From Aphanocapsa lilacina HA4352-LM1 (GTDB lineage Bacteria > Cyanobacteriota > Cyanobacteriia > Gloeobacterales > Gloeobacteraceae): a DNA stretch of 64,000 bases. The notes under the pieces were generated by a model that was given only the letters and a program-made list of their open reading frames with translations, searched no databases and was not told where the DNA came from. Below, piece after piece: positions 10,452-18,292 of the stretch. The position numbers were made by a program, and so were the translations under genes. Each line of letters opens with the position of its first letter. Within the stretch, counting starts at the first letter, position 1. The DNA lies in contig JAHHGR010000016.1 in assembly GCA_019359725.1 (NCBI GenBank), forward strand, positions 1 to 64,000, in the 5' to 3' direction.

Positions 10452-11744
10452 ATGACCCAGACGCCCCTGCGCACCACCGCCACCCTCAAGGGCCTGCGCT
10501 GCCGGGAGTGCGGCGAACAGTATCCGGGCGAGGCCCGGCATGTTTGCGAGTTTTGTTTCGGTCCGCTGGAGGCCCATTACGACTACGAGGCCATCCGCGG
10601 GTGCACCAGCCGCAGGTCCATCGAGGCGGGGCCGCGTTCGATCTGGCGCTATCGGCCGTTTTTGCCGGTGGTGGGCGAGCGGGTGATCGACGTGGGCACA
10701 GGGCTGACCCCGTTGATTCGCTCCGAGCGGCTGGCCAGGCGTCTGGGCCTGGGGGCGCTCTATATCAAAAACGACGCGGTGAACGTGCCAAGCCTGAGCT
10801 TTAAAGATCGGGTGGTCTCCGTAGCGCTCACCCGGGCGCGCGAACTGGGTTTTACGACCGTCTCGTGCGCTTCGACCGGCAATCTGGCCAACGCCACCGC
10901 CGCGATTGCCGCCCACGCGGGGCTGGAGTGCTACATCTTTATTCCGGCGGATCTGGAGGCGGGCAAGGTGCTGGGCACGCTCATCTATGGGCCGCAGGTG
11001 CTGGCGGTGGAGGGCAACTACGACCAGGTCAACCGCCTGTGCTCGGAGGTGGCCGATCGCCACGGCTGGGGGTTTGTGAACATCAATTTGCGCCCCTACT
11101 ATTCCGAAGGTTCCAAGACCCTCGGCTTTGAGGTGGCCGAGCAGTTGGGTTGGCGCCTGCCGGACCACGTCGTGGCGCCGGTGGCTTCTGGATCGCTTTA
11201 TACAAAGATCTTCAAAGGCTTTCAGGAGTTGATCAAAACCGGCCTGGTCGAGGAGCAGGCCGTGCGCATGAGCGGAGCGCAGGCGACGGGTTGTTCGCCG
11301 GTGGCCCAGGCGTTTAAGGCCGGGCGCGACTTTATCGCGCCGGTCAAGCCCGCCACCGTCGCCAAGTCGATCGCCATCGGCAACCCCGCCGACGGCGTCT
11401 ACGCTCTGGATCTGGCCCGGCGCACCGGTGGGCACATCGAAGATGTCACCGACGCTGAGATCATCGAGGGAATCAAGCTGCTGGCCCAGACCGAGGGTAT
11501 CTTCACCGAGACCGCCGGCGGCACGACCGTGGCGGTGCTCAAGAAACTGGTCGAGCAGGGCAAAATTGCCCCCGACGAGTTGACGGTGGTCTACATCACC
11601 GGCAATGGCCTCAAGACCCAGGAAGCGATCGCCCCCTACGCCGGTGAGACCCTCAAAATCGAGGCGAATCTGGCAAGCTTCGAGCGCGCCCTGGAGCGCG
11701 CCCGCACCCTCGATCGCCTCGACTGGCAACAGACCCTTATCTAA
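10452..11744 (+). CDS. thrC: Threonine synthase
   Basis: A PLP enzyme converting O-phosphohomoserine to threonine, 430 residues. The N-terminus has a small Cys-rich segment (CRECG ... CEFCFG) common in this subgroup. The PLP-binding lysine lies in SLSFKDRV, the phosphate loop resembles [11 protein letters not shown], and the Gly-rich segment TETAGGTT lies near the C-terminus. The ATG at 10452 is preceded by gggag at good spacing; the frame is open upstream to a TTG at 10431. It is followed 49 bases later by a MoaD-like gene, an arrangement discussed separately. Confidence 0.95.
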   Translation: MTQTPLRTTATLKGLRCRECGEQYPGEARHVCEFCFGPLEAHYDYEAIRGCTSRRSIEAGPRSIWRYRPFLPVVGERVIDVGTGLTPLIRSERLARRLGLGALYIKNDAVNVPSLSFKDRVVSVALTRARELGFTTVSCASTGNLANATAAIAAHAGLECYIFIPADLEAGKVLGTLIYGPQVLAVEGNYDQVNRLCSEVADRHGWGFVNINLRPYYSEGSKTLGFEVAEQLGWRLPDHVVAPVASGSLYTKIFKGFQELIKTGLVEEQAVRMSGAQATGCSPVAQAFKAGRDFIAPVKPATVAKSIAIGNPADGVYALDLARRTGGHIEDVTDAEIIEGIKLLAQTEGIFTETAGGTTVAVLKKLVEQGKIAPDELTVVYITGNGLKTQEAIAPYAGETLKIEANLASFERALERARTLDRLDWQQTLI

Positions 11745-11793
11745 GGGCCATCAAGTGGGCCCGATACCTCAAATCAAAGGAGCATCGTCCACC

Positions 11794-12072
11794 ATGTCCG
11801 TGACCGTACTCATCCCGACCCCGCTGCGCAAACTTGCTAACGAACAGGCGACGGTCCACTGCAGCGGCAGCAACCTGACCGAGGTGCTCGATTCGCTCGA
11901 AGAGCGCTGCCCCGGCATCAAGGCCCGGCTTTGCACCGAGAACGGCGATCTGCGCCGGTTTGTCAATTTCTACGTCAACAGCGAAGACATTCGCTTTTTG
12001 CAGGGGCGCGACACACCTCTCAAAGACGGCGACGAGGTGAGTATCGTCCCGGCGATCGCCGGGGGCCGGTGA
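11794..12072 (+). CDS. MoaD/ThiS-like ubiquitin-fold sulfur carrier
   Basis: A 92-residue beta-grasp protein starting [13 protein letters not shown], with a strong ribosome site (aaaggag). The core features are [15 protein letters not shown], [15 protein letters not shown] and [14 protein letters not shown]. Sulfur carriers end in Gly-Gly, which is adenylated and thiocarboxylated; here the diglycine is followed by one Arg before the stop, so trimming may be needed. The gene directly follows thrC, a linkage seen with sulfur carriers (CysO-like) that donate sulfide to PLP enzymes. The dedicated substrate here is unknown. Confidence 0.85.
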   Translation: MSVTVLIPTPLRKLANEQATVHCSGSNLTEVLDSLEERCPGIKARLCTENGDLRRFVNFYVNSEDIRFLQGRDTPLKDGDEVSIVPAIAGGR

Positions 12073-12378
12073 CGCAGATTCTGCAAAGAGCACTATCTGG
12101 AGTGCAAGGCTGTCGAAGGGCTTATCAAGAACGGCTTGCAACGCCGGCAGCAGTAGGCTGCGGGCACTTTGGGGCGAGGAGCCGATTTGCAGAACGCCTT
12201 CAAGCTGTCCAGAGTTGCAGGTGGGGCCTCATTTATACCAGGCCGAACCGCACCCGACCGCCACGACAGCCCGCCGGGCGCTCGACTTAACCGACTCCAC
12301 GAATATCGCTTGTAAATTTCCCAGCAGTGGTATTTAATCGGGTTGTTCTGCTTCCCGGGCACCCTAGTCACCCCGCTC
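12073..12378. other. Intergenic region after the MoaD-like gene
   Basis: About 300 bases without a supported gene. Open frames on both strands lack recognisable domains or ribosome sites. I see no clear hairpin terminator. Confidence 0.4.
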
Positions 12379-12877
12379 GTACGCACAACCCATGGCGAAT
12401 CCTTGCTCGGCATCCTGGTGGCGACGGCCATCCTGGCGGACTTCAACCCCGAATTTCAAGGCTGTGAGCCTCGCAAGCTGCTACCCGGTCACCCCGGTAT
12501 GTTCCAACGGGTTTGTCGGCGTCGCCTTCCAGGGTTGCGCGAAGCCTGTCGATTTGCCGTCTATGAACATTCGCTCACAAGCAAAAATCCAGGCGCTGTT
12601 TTCCCAGGCTGCTGTCGAGACACCCGCGCTATCCATTTACGAGGGCAGCGGCCGGACCGGCGGCATCATGATCCACAAGCCTTACGATCGCAAATTGAGC
12701 GATTCGCCGGTGCTTTTTGGCTATCAATTTTGGGCAACGGCTCGTCCTCAAGAGCAGTCTTCAGAGAACCGATCTACCAACAATAACATCGTGATGACGG
12801 GTGCTTACGCTCTATTTACAAAGATCATGACTCTGGACAGACAAGTAACCGTATCAAGACCTGGAGTCAAGCCATGA
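12379..12877 (+). pseudogene. Frameshifted prepilin-like gene
   Basis: One frame gives a prepilin-like start, HGESLLGILVATAILA, in which the usual Glu at position +5 after the cleavage Gly is replaced by Gly. The downstream part reads in another frame (from about 12450) through IYEGSGRTGGIMIHKPYD to a stop at 12875-12877. That stop overlaps the ATG of the next prepilin-like gene (atga), which supports the second frame as the natural ending. The two parts together would make a protein of about 165 residues. The exact shift point and the original start are uncertain. Confidence 0.45.
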
Positions 12878-13491
12878 AGCGCAACAGGAGAGGAAAGAGC
12901 CTGATCGAAGCAACCGTAAGTACCGCCCTGTTGGGGTTGGTTGCCGTCGCTTCGATAAGCTTGACAATGTTCTTTTCTCAAGCAGCAAAAGAAACCGCTA
13001 TTGCAAGGCATTCGATCGAGTCTTTAAACCAGGCTGAAGAAACCTTGTCTCCGACTGTTTCAAACATGGTCTTCAGAAAATATTTGCCGACAACCTTTGA
13101 AAGTAACGGACCGGTTAACGACGTGTTTTCAAAGGGTTCAACGACATCCGCAAGGTGGCACTGGAAAAACAACGAACCCGTGATGTGGCAGCTTTACCCC
13201 CACATATACGGAGTTGCCAAAAAAAGTGGGATTTGCCTTCAAGATCGTGAAACAAGGGTTGAGTTTGACAGGTCGAGGCAAATCTTGTTACTTGACTATC
13301 AATATCGGGGCGATGGAGAACTCGTTGAGTGTTTAGGAGGCAAAACACAGGGGATGATTACTGTTAAGGATGTTGTTGTAAATCACGTTTCTGAAGCCCA
13401 AGTTGTTAGGGTCGGCAATCGGGCACTGAGGCTCTGGTTTAAGCAGTATGGCGAATGGCGCTCTGTGAGGGCAGGATTTTTAGAGCAGTAA
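12874..13491 (+). CDS. Type IV prepilin-like (pseudopilin-like) protein
   Basis: A 205-residue protein beginning MKRNRRGKSLIEATV, then a hydrophobic stretch TALLGLVAVASISLTMFF. The Gly before KSLIE followed by Glu at +5 matches the prepilin peptidase and N-methylation motif, so the leader would be seven residues. The rest is globular and unassigned, with Cys residues in GICLQDRE and ECLGG. It overlaps the broken prepilin-like gene before it by four bases. Codon use is AT-richer than in neighbouring core genes. Confidence 0.72.
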   Translation: MKRNRRGKSLIEATVSTALLGLVAVASISLTMFFSQAAKETAIARHSIESLNQAEETLSPTVSNMVFRKYLPTTFESNGPVNDVFSKGSTTSARWHWKNNEPVMWQLYPHIYGVAKKSGICLQDRETRVEFDRSRQILLLDYQYRGDGELVECLGGKTQGMITVKDVVVNHVSEAQVVRVGNRALRLWFKQYGEWRSVRAGFLEQ

Positions 13492-13498
13492 TTCCTTT

Positions 13499-13525
13499 TT
13501 GTGGCTTGTTGATGTACATTATACT
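13499..13525 (+). promoter_or_regulatory. Possible promoter of the PEP-CTERM gene
   Basis: A good -10 (tatact, 13520-13525) has a weak -35 (ttgtgg, 13499-13504, 15-base spacer). It points to the ATG at 13565 instead of the upstream in-frame starts. Confidence 0.35.
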
Positions 13526-13564
13526 GGCATGTCGATGCCGATCCGTCTTAAGGCAGTTAGATCT

Positions 13565-14716
13565 ATGGCGAACTTAAATTCTTGGTGTCTTTCCATCCTA
13601 GCGTATGCCCCTGTGCTCCTGCTGGTGGCTGTAGCCCCCGTTTATGGCTTCACCGTCAGCGATCTTGAGGCGACGGAACAAGATTTACGCTTATCAGCGC
13701 TCCGGATGCTTGCTTTCGAGGAGAGACAAGACGGAGGTCGTCCCGTGGAGGCGAGCAGCAAATTTTTTGGCTACTCCGGTTCGGCCAATGCTCACGTGGG
13801 AACAGAAAATTATCATAATTCGTTGCAAGAAGACTTATTTGTTTTACATTTCGGCTTAAATGACGTTTTAAGGTACAGCGGCGTGAGTGGAGATTTTATT
13901 GAAGATTTTGTGGTTGGCAGTAGTCCCTTAGCCCCGGCTTCAATGGTTTTTGGCGGACCCAACAACAACTTATTCATAAGCCAAAGCGACGGAGGGAATG
14001 TGTTTCAGTACGATCTCCTGACCGGGGATTTTGTGAATGAGTTTGTTGCTTCGGGATTGGGCGGTTTGAGCAATCCAAGCGGATTGGTGTTCGCGGGAAC
14101 CGGAGGAAATTTGCTTGTTGCCGATGCTCTCTCCGGCAGAATCTTGGAGTTTAACGCATTGAACGGCTCATATATTGGCGATTTTGCGTTCCTGTCCGGT
14201 ATGCGAGCAGGAGAAATCACATTTGCACATAGCAATTTGTTTGTGATAGATCAAGCAAGCTCGGCCGTTCAGCGGTTCGACAGTCAAGGCAACTATCTGG
14301 GTGTTTTCGTTTCCAGCCTGGATAGTCCGGCCGATTTTGTCTTCGGACCGAACGGAAATCTGTTCATCACAGTGGGTGACTTCCAAGCCAGCCGTGTTGA
14401 GCAATACGATGGGCTTACGGGAGCTTTTCTGGGAATTTTTGCTTCTGAAAACGGTCTTAGCGATGCTACGGGTCTAGATTTTGGTCCTGATGGAAATTTG
14501 TATGTAGCAAGTAGTAGTACAGCAAGCATTTTGGAGTTCAACGGATCTACCGGAGCATTCGAAGGAATATTTATACCTTCGGGAAGTGAAGGATTAAATA
14601 ATCCAGACGACATTTTCTTCCAGGAGATACCGGAGCCCTTGCCTGGGTTCGCATTTCCGATGATCGGTGCACTGGGCTGGATGGCGTGGCAGATGCGCAA
14701 GCGCAAGCTGAGCTGA
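13565..14716 (+). CDS. Secreted beta-propeller (NHL-like) protein with PEP-CTERM anchor
   Basis: 383 residues. An N-terminal signal peptide (LLLVAVAPVYGF) is followed by at least five repeats of about 45 residues with the pattern 'N-L-F/Y-V/I ... S-x-x-V/I-x-x-F/Y-D ... G-x-F', typical of NHL or Vgb-like propellers. The C-terminus is a PEP-CTERM sorting signal: IPEPLPG, a hydrophobic helix, then RKRKLS. Such proteins are processed by an exosortase in cells that make exopolysaccharide; no exosortase gene lies in the window. The start is chosen at 13565 because a promoter-like -10 lies just upstream of it. Confidence 0.8.
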   Translation: MANLNSWCLSILAYAPVLLLVAVAPVYGFTVSDLEATEQDLRLSALRMLAFEERQDGGRPVEASSKFFGYSGSANAHVGTENYHNSLQEDLFVLHFGLNDVLRYSGVSGDFIEDFVVGSSPLAPASMVFGGPNNNLFISQSDGGNVFQYDLLTGDFVNEFVASGLGGLSNPSGLVFAGTGGNLLVADALSGRILEFNALNGSYIGDFAFLSGMRAGEITFAHSNLFVIDQASSAVQRFDSQGNYLGVFVSSLDSPADFVFGPNGNLFITVGDFQASRVEQYDGLTGAFLGIFASENGLSDATGLDFGPDGNLYVASSSTASILEFNGSTGAFEGIFIPSGSEGLNNPDDIFFQEIPEPLPGFAFPMIGALGWMAWQMRKRKLS

Positions 14717-14875
14717 GTATGGAGAAGTGAACCTACAGTAGGCGTTCAGGTTGCCGGGATTTCGGGTTCGTCTCGACAGTTCTGCCATCAGAGCCCTCCG
14801 AGGGGCCTGCCGATGGGCGGCAGGGGAACCCCCCTTTTGGGGGCGGGTCGGAGCGTCCGACGCCAATCGGACAAC

Positions 14876-15073
14876 TCAGCGAATCTGATCAGAGGTGCCC
14901 AGATAATCGCTCCAGAAACGCCGGGCGCCCCCAGCACCCCGCAAAGGCTGCTGGATAACCAGATTGCTCAACTCGGCATCTTCGCTAAAAAGCTGCACCA
15001 ACGATTCGATCTCACCGAATTGTTCGATGTACTGGAGCGTCTGCATAAAACGCTTTGCAGTCGGATTGGACAT
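14876..15073 (-). pseudogene. Truncated NTF2/SnoaL-like protein
   Basis: The 65-residue frame starting MSNPTAKRFMQTL holds the first half of an NTF2-like (SnoaL) fold: QLFSEDAELSN and LRGAGGARRFWSDYL. Family members run to about 120-140 residues; here a stop follows SDQIR and no continuation is found in other frames. It may be a small functional remnant but more likely is a truncated gene. No clear ribosome site is visible. The frame is open upstream to 15115. Confidence 0.5.
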
Positions 15074-15149
15074 CGTGTGATGAAAATGGCAATCCCATCG
15101 CGGCCAGACCGGCATCCCCGGACATCCGCCCCTGGGTACAGCCTTCGGC

Positions 15150-17198
15150 TTACTCCCGGCTTTCTTTCATCCGCTGCCTGAGGCGCTCAAGCTGGTCGCG
15201 CCCGCCGCTGACCAGCAACTGGTCGCCCTCGCGCAAGGGGGTGTCCGCGTCCGGAAAGCCGATAAGCTGCCCCTCACGGCGCAGGGCGTGCACCACCACG
15301 CCGTAGCGGCGGCGCAGGTCGGTTTCGGCGAGGGTGTGTCCGTCCAGCAGGCAGTCGGTGACGACGGTGACCACCTGCAGACCCATCGCCTCGGCAGGCG
15401 GCGGGGTGTGCCCGGGGATTACCGGGGCGCCCCGCTCCATCGACAGCGGCAGACGAACGGTAAATGTGGAGCCCTGATTCACTCCTGAACTTTCGACGGC
15501 GACCGTACCCCCATGCAGTTCGACCAGTTGGCGCACGATGGCCAGCCCCAGCCCGAGGCCACCGTGGCTGCGGGTGGTGGTGCTGTTGGCCTGGCGGAAG
15601 CGCTCGAAGACGTGGGGCAGAAAATCGGCGGCAATGCCCACCCCCGAATCGCGCACGATGAGCGCCGCCTCCGTCTGGCTGCTTTCCAGCCGAACGTCGA
15701 TGCGGCCACACTCGGGGGTGAATTTGATCGCGTTGGACAGCAGATTCCAGACCACCTGCTGCAGGCGGTTGGGATCTCCTAGAGGTAGAACGACGTTGGG
15801 ATCGAGATGGGCCTGCAGTTCGATTTTTTTACTCTGGGCGGCGAAGCGCACCGTGTCGAGGGCATCTTCGACCAGGGTGGCAAGGGCCACTGGCCGCACC
15901 TCCAGGCGCAATTTGCCGGTGATGATCCGCGAAAGATCGAGCATGTCCTCGATGATCCGGCTCTGGGCGCGGGCGTTGCGCTCGATGGTCTCAAGCGCCC
16001 TGGCTGCCGATTCTTCGTCGAGCTGACCTTTGCGCAACAGCTGCGTAAAACCGATGATCGGGTTGAGGGGGGTGCGCAGTTCGTGGCTGAGGGTGGCCAG
16101 AAACTCGTCTTTGATGCGGTTGGCTTCTTCGGCCTCCTGCCGGGCGCTCTCAGCCGCCGCCCGCGCGAGCTGCTCGCGGCGCGCCTGCTCCTGCAGCTGG
16201 GCGGTGCGCTCCTCCACCAGCCGCTCCAGCTGGTGGGTCCGCCCCTGCAACAGTTCGACTTTTTCGGCTTCCAACTGGTAGATGCTGCGCTGGAGCGCTT
16301 CTATGACGCCGAAAATATCGAGCGGATCCAGTAGCCGCAAAAGGCCGCTCTGGGTGACGATCCCCACCAGTTCGCCCCGCTCGCCGGTGACCACCAGCCG
16401 CCGCACCCGGCGGCGCAGCATCTGCTGGTGGGCCACCAGCACCGACTCGAAAGGCTTGAGGGGAGACAGCACCGCGCTCATCACCGCCGCCGCCCGGGTC
16501 TGAGCAAGGTCGAACTGCAAATAGCGAAACTGGACGATGTCGCTCTCGGTGATCAATCCGACCGGGCGAACGTGTACTCCATCGGTGTGCGGCTCGGCGA
16601 TTACCACGCAACTGACGCGACGGCTGGCCATCAGCCGGGCCAGATCCACCAGCAAGCTGTCGGCGGGGGCGTGGACGACCGGGGCGGTCATCACCTCGGC
16701 CACCGAACGCAAGGTCAACAGGTGAATCGGCTGCAGAGTCCGCCGGATGCCGCCCGCGCTCAGCAGGCCGGTCACCCGGCCACCGCCGTCGAGCACCGGC
16801 AGGTGGCGCACGTTGTGCCTGCGCATCAGATCGAGGGCGCCTAGAATATCCTGGCGGCCATCCTGGACGAGGGTCACCATCTCCCGGGACATGACCTCCC
16901 CGGCGCGCACCGCCGCCAGATCTTCGCCCAGGGCCGTCAGGCGGACGATATCGCCCTCGGTGATGATCCCCGCGAGGTGCGCTCCTTCGGCCACCAGCAC
17001 GCAATCGGGCGGCAATTCGCCGGATTGCCGCAGGGTGCGGTCCTTGCGCTCGGGCAGGGTGCAGCGGTAGTCGGCCTGGCCGCCCATCCACTTGACGATG
17101 TCGCTAAGGACCGTGTCGGCCGTGACCAGTTTGACGCTGGTCTCCATCGCCTGGTCGAGCGAAGGCAAAAAAGAGGACAGACGGTCTGGATGCTGCAT
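15150..17198 (-). CDS. Hybrid sensor: four CBS domains, histidine kinase, C-terminal RCK_C (TrkA-C) domain
   Basis: 682 residues from the ATG at 17198; the frame is open further up but that part is a shadow of the neighbouring gene. Residues 15-300 hold two CBS pairs (for example IITEGDIVRLTALG, VRHLPVLDGGG, VGLITESDIVQF, VGIVTQSGLLRL). A Gln/Glu-rich coiled coil follows (330-365), then HisKA with the phosphoacceptor His in SHELRTPLNP. The HATPase has the N box (NLLSNAIKF), G1 (DSGVGI) and G2 (GGLGLGLAI). The last 70 residues (TLAETDLRRRYGV ... REGDQLLVSGG) match the RCK_C ligand-binding fold of potassium channels and transporters. No membrane helix is seen, so the protein should be soluble. 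No response regulator is adjacent. Confidence 0.85.
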   Translation of the reverse strand: MQHPDRLSSFLPSLDQAMETSVKLVTADTVLSDIVKWMGGQADYRCTLPERKDRTLRQSGELPPDCVLVAEGAHLAGIITEGDIVRLTALGEDLAAVRAGEVMSREMVTLVQDGRQDILGALDLMRRHNVRHLPVLDGGGRVTGLLSAGGIRRTLQPIHLLTLRSVAEVMTAPVVHAPADSLLVDLARLMASRRVSCVVIAEPHTDGVHVRPVGLITESDIVQFRYLQFDLAQTRAAAVMSAVLSPLKPFESVLVAHQQMLRRRVRRLVVTGERGELVGIVTQSGLLRLLDPLDIFGVIEALQRSIYQLEAEKVELLQGRTHQLERLVEERTAQLQEQARREQLARAAAESARQEAEEANRIKDEFLATLSHELRTPLNPIIGFTQLLRKGQLDEESAARALETIERNARAQSRIIEDMLDLSRIITGKLRLEVRPVALATLVEDALDTVRFAAQSKKIELQAHLDPNVVLPLGDPNRLQQVVWNLLSNAIKFTPECGRIDVRLESSQTEAALIVRDSGVGIAADFLPHVFERFRQANSTTTRSHGGLGLGLAIVRQLVELHGGTVAVESSGVNQGSTFTVRLPLSMERGAPVIPGHTPPPAEAMGLQVVTVVTDCLLDGHTLAETDLRRRYGVVVHALRREGQLIGFPDADTPLREGDQLLVSGGRDQLERLRQRMKESRE

Positions 17199-17250
17199 GG
17201 ACGTCTCTGCGGAATATTCCGCACGCCGACGGGCACACCGGCTCACCCAA

Positions 17251-18174
17251 TTATCGCCCCAGGATTGAGCCGCCGCCAGGAACACCGGCCGATGCTCCCT
17301 CGTCTTCCGGGCCGAGTCCCGCGAACAGCGGCTCCACTTCGCGCTGGTACCTGGCCAGATAGGCTTGAAACGCCGTGCCGCCCGTCCCGGCGCTCGCCCC
17401 GACCATCGCGAGCTGGCGGACCGCCAGAGCCAGGTGGCCGCGGTGGAAGTGGGTCTGCTGCTGCTCATAGCGGAACAACAGGCGCAACAAACAAGTCGCG
17501 CCGGGGTGGGTAAAAAGCGCCGCCAGCCTCGTCTGCACCTCCGCGCCCGTCGCCCGCTCCAGCAAGCGCCGGTAGTAATGCGCCAGGTTGTGCTCCCGAT
17601 GTTTCGCCAGCCAGCCCGCCACCTGGGTGCCGTAGCGGCGGTCGAACTCGGCTTCTGCCGGGTGCACCTCGCCCCGTGCGTCGCGGGTGCCCCCCCGCCA
17701 GTATGGGGCGGCCACGCCGCTCAAGATCTCCAGATGCCGAAACTGAAACGATTGAAAGCCGCTGGTGGGACCGATGGCGCTGCGAAATTCGCCAAAGGCG
17801 CGCATCGAAACGAGGATGGGCATCGTCGCATTGACGACCTCGTAGAGTCGCACAACGCGCTCCAGAAAGTAGCACGCCTCGGCGGTGTCGCCCACGGGAC
17901 GCTCCTGGGCATCCAGGGCGATGGCCAGGGCCGCCAGGGTGCGCTCCAGATCGCCAATCATCTGGTGAAAGGCCACCTCGCAAATCTGGTGCACGGCGAT
18001 GAACAAGTCTTCATCCTGCGAAGCGGTTATCGGCTGCTTGCACGCCAGGAGCGCTTCGAGGCGGTGGTAGTGCCAGTAGTGGTTGGCGCTCACATCCAGG
18101 CTGCCGTCGCGCGGCGGCAGCGGCTCAGCCCGGTACGGTTCGGCCATGGCAAGGGGTTCCATCGAGAGGGCCAT
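17251..18174 (-). CDS. Tryptophan 2,3-dioxygenase family protein
   Basis: A haem-dioxygenase-superfamily protein of about 307 residues. It shows the family's order of motifs: YWHYHRLEALL, the HQICEVAFHQM helix with the distal His, VNATMPILVSM, then the substrate segment FRSAIGPTSGFQSFQFRHLE. Near the C-terminus it has THFHRGHL, with candidate proximal His residues, and GTGGT. Canonical tryptophan dioxygenases have LWFKQ where this has VAFHQ, so this is a divergent member and its substrate is open. I used the ATG at 18174 (preceded by aagga); 18162 and 18255 are alternatives. It is divergent from the ThDP decarboxylase. Confidence 0.75.
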   Translation of the reverse strand: MALSMEPLAMAEPYRAEPLPPRDGSLDVSANHYWHYHRLEALLACKQPITASQDEDLFIAVHQICEVAFHQMIGDLERTLAALAIALDAQERPVGDTAEACYFLERVVRLYEVVNATMPILVSMRAFGEFRSAIGPTSGFQSFQFRHLEILSGVAAPYWRGGTRDARGEVHPAEAEFDRRYGTQVAGWLAKHREHNLAHYYRRLLERATGAEVQTRLAALFTHPGATCLLRLLFRYEQQQTHFHRGHLALAVRQLAMVGASAGTGGTAFQAYLARYQREVEPLFAGLGPEDEGASAGVPGGGSILGR

Positions 18175-18292
18175 TTCCTTATCGCCAAAGCGACCGGTGC
18201 CGTCAAGGCGGGCATTTTGCGATTTGTGTGGGTCAAAAGTCGCCCCCTCCCCCATTTGGCATCATGGAAATCGATGGGTCAGGGTTTGCGTG

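Noticed and set aside
17199-17468. N-terminal extension of the CBS-kinase gene
   Set aside because: It overlaps the dioxygenase-family gene in another phase and has no conserved pattern; the ATG at 17198 starts the CBS part.
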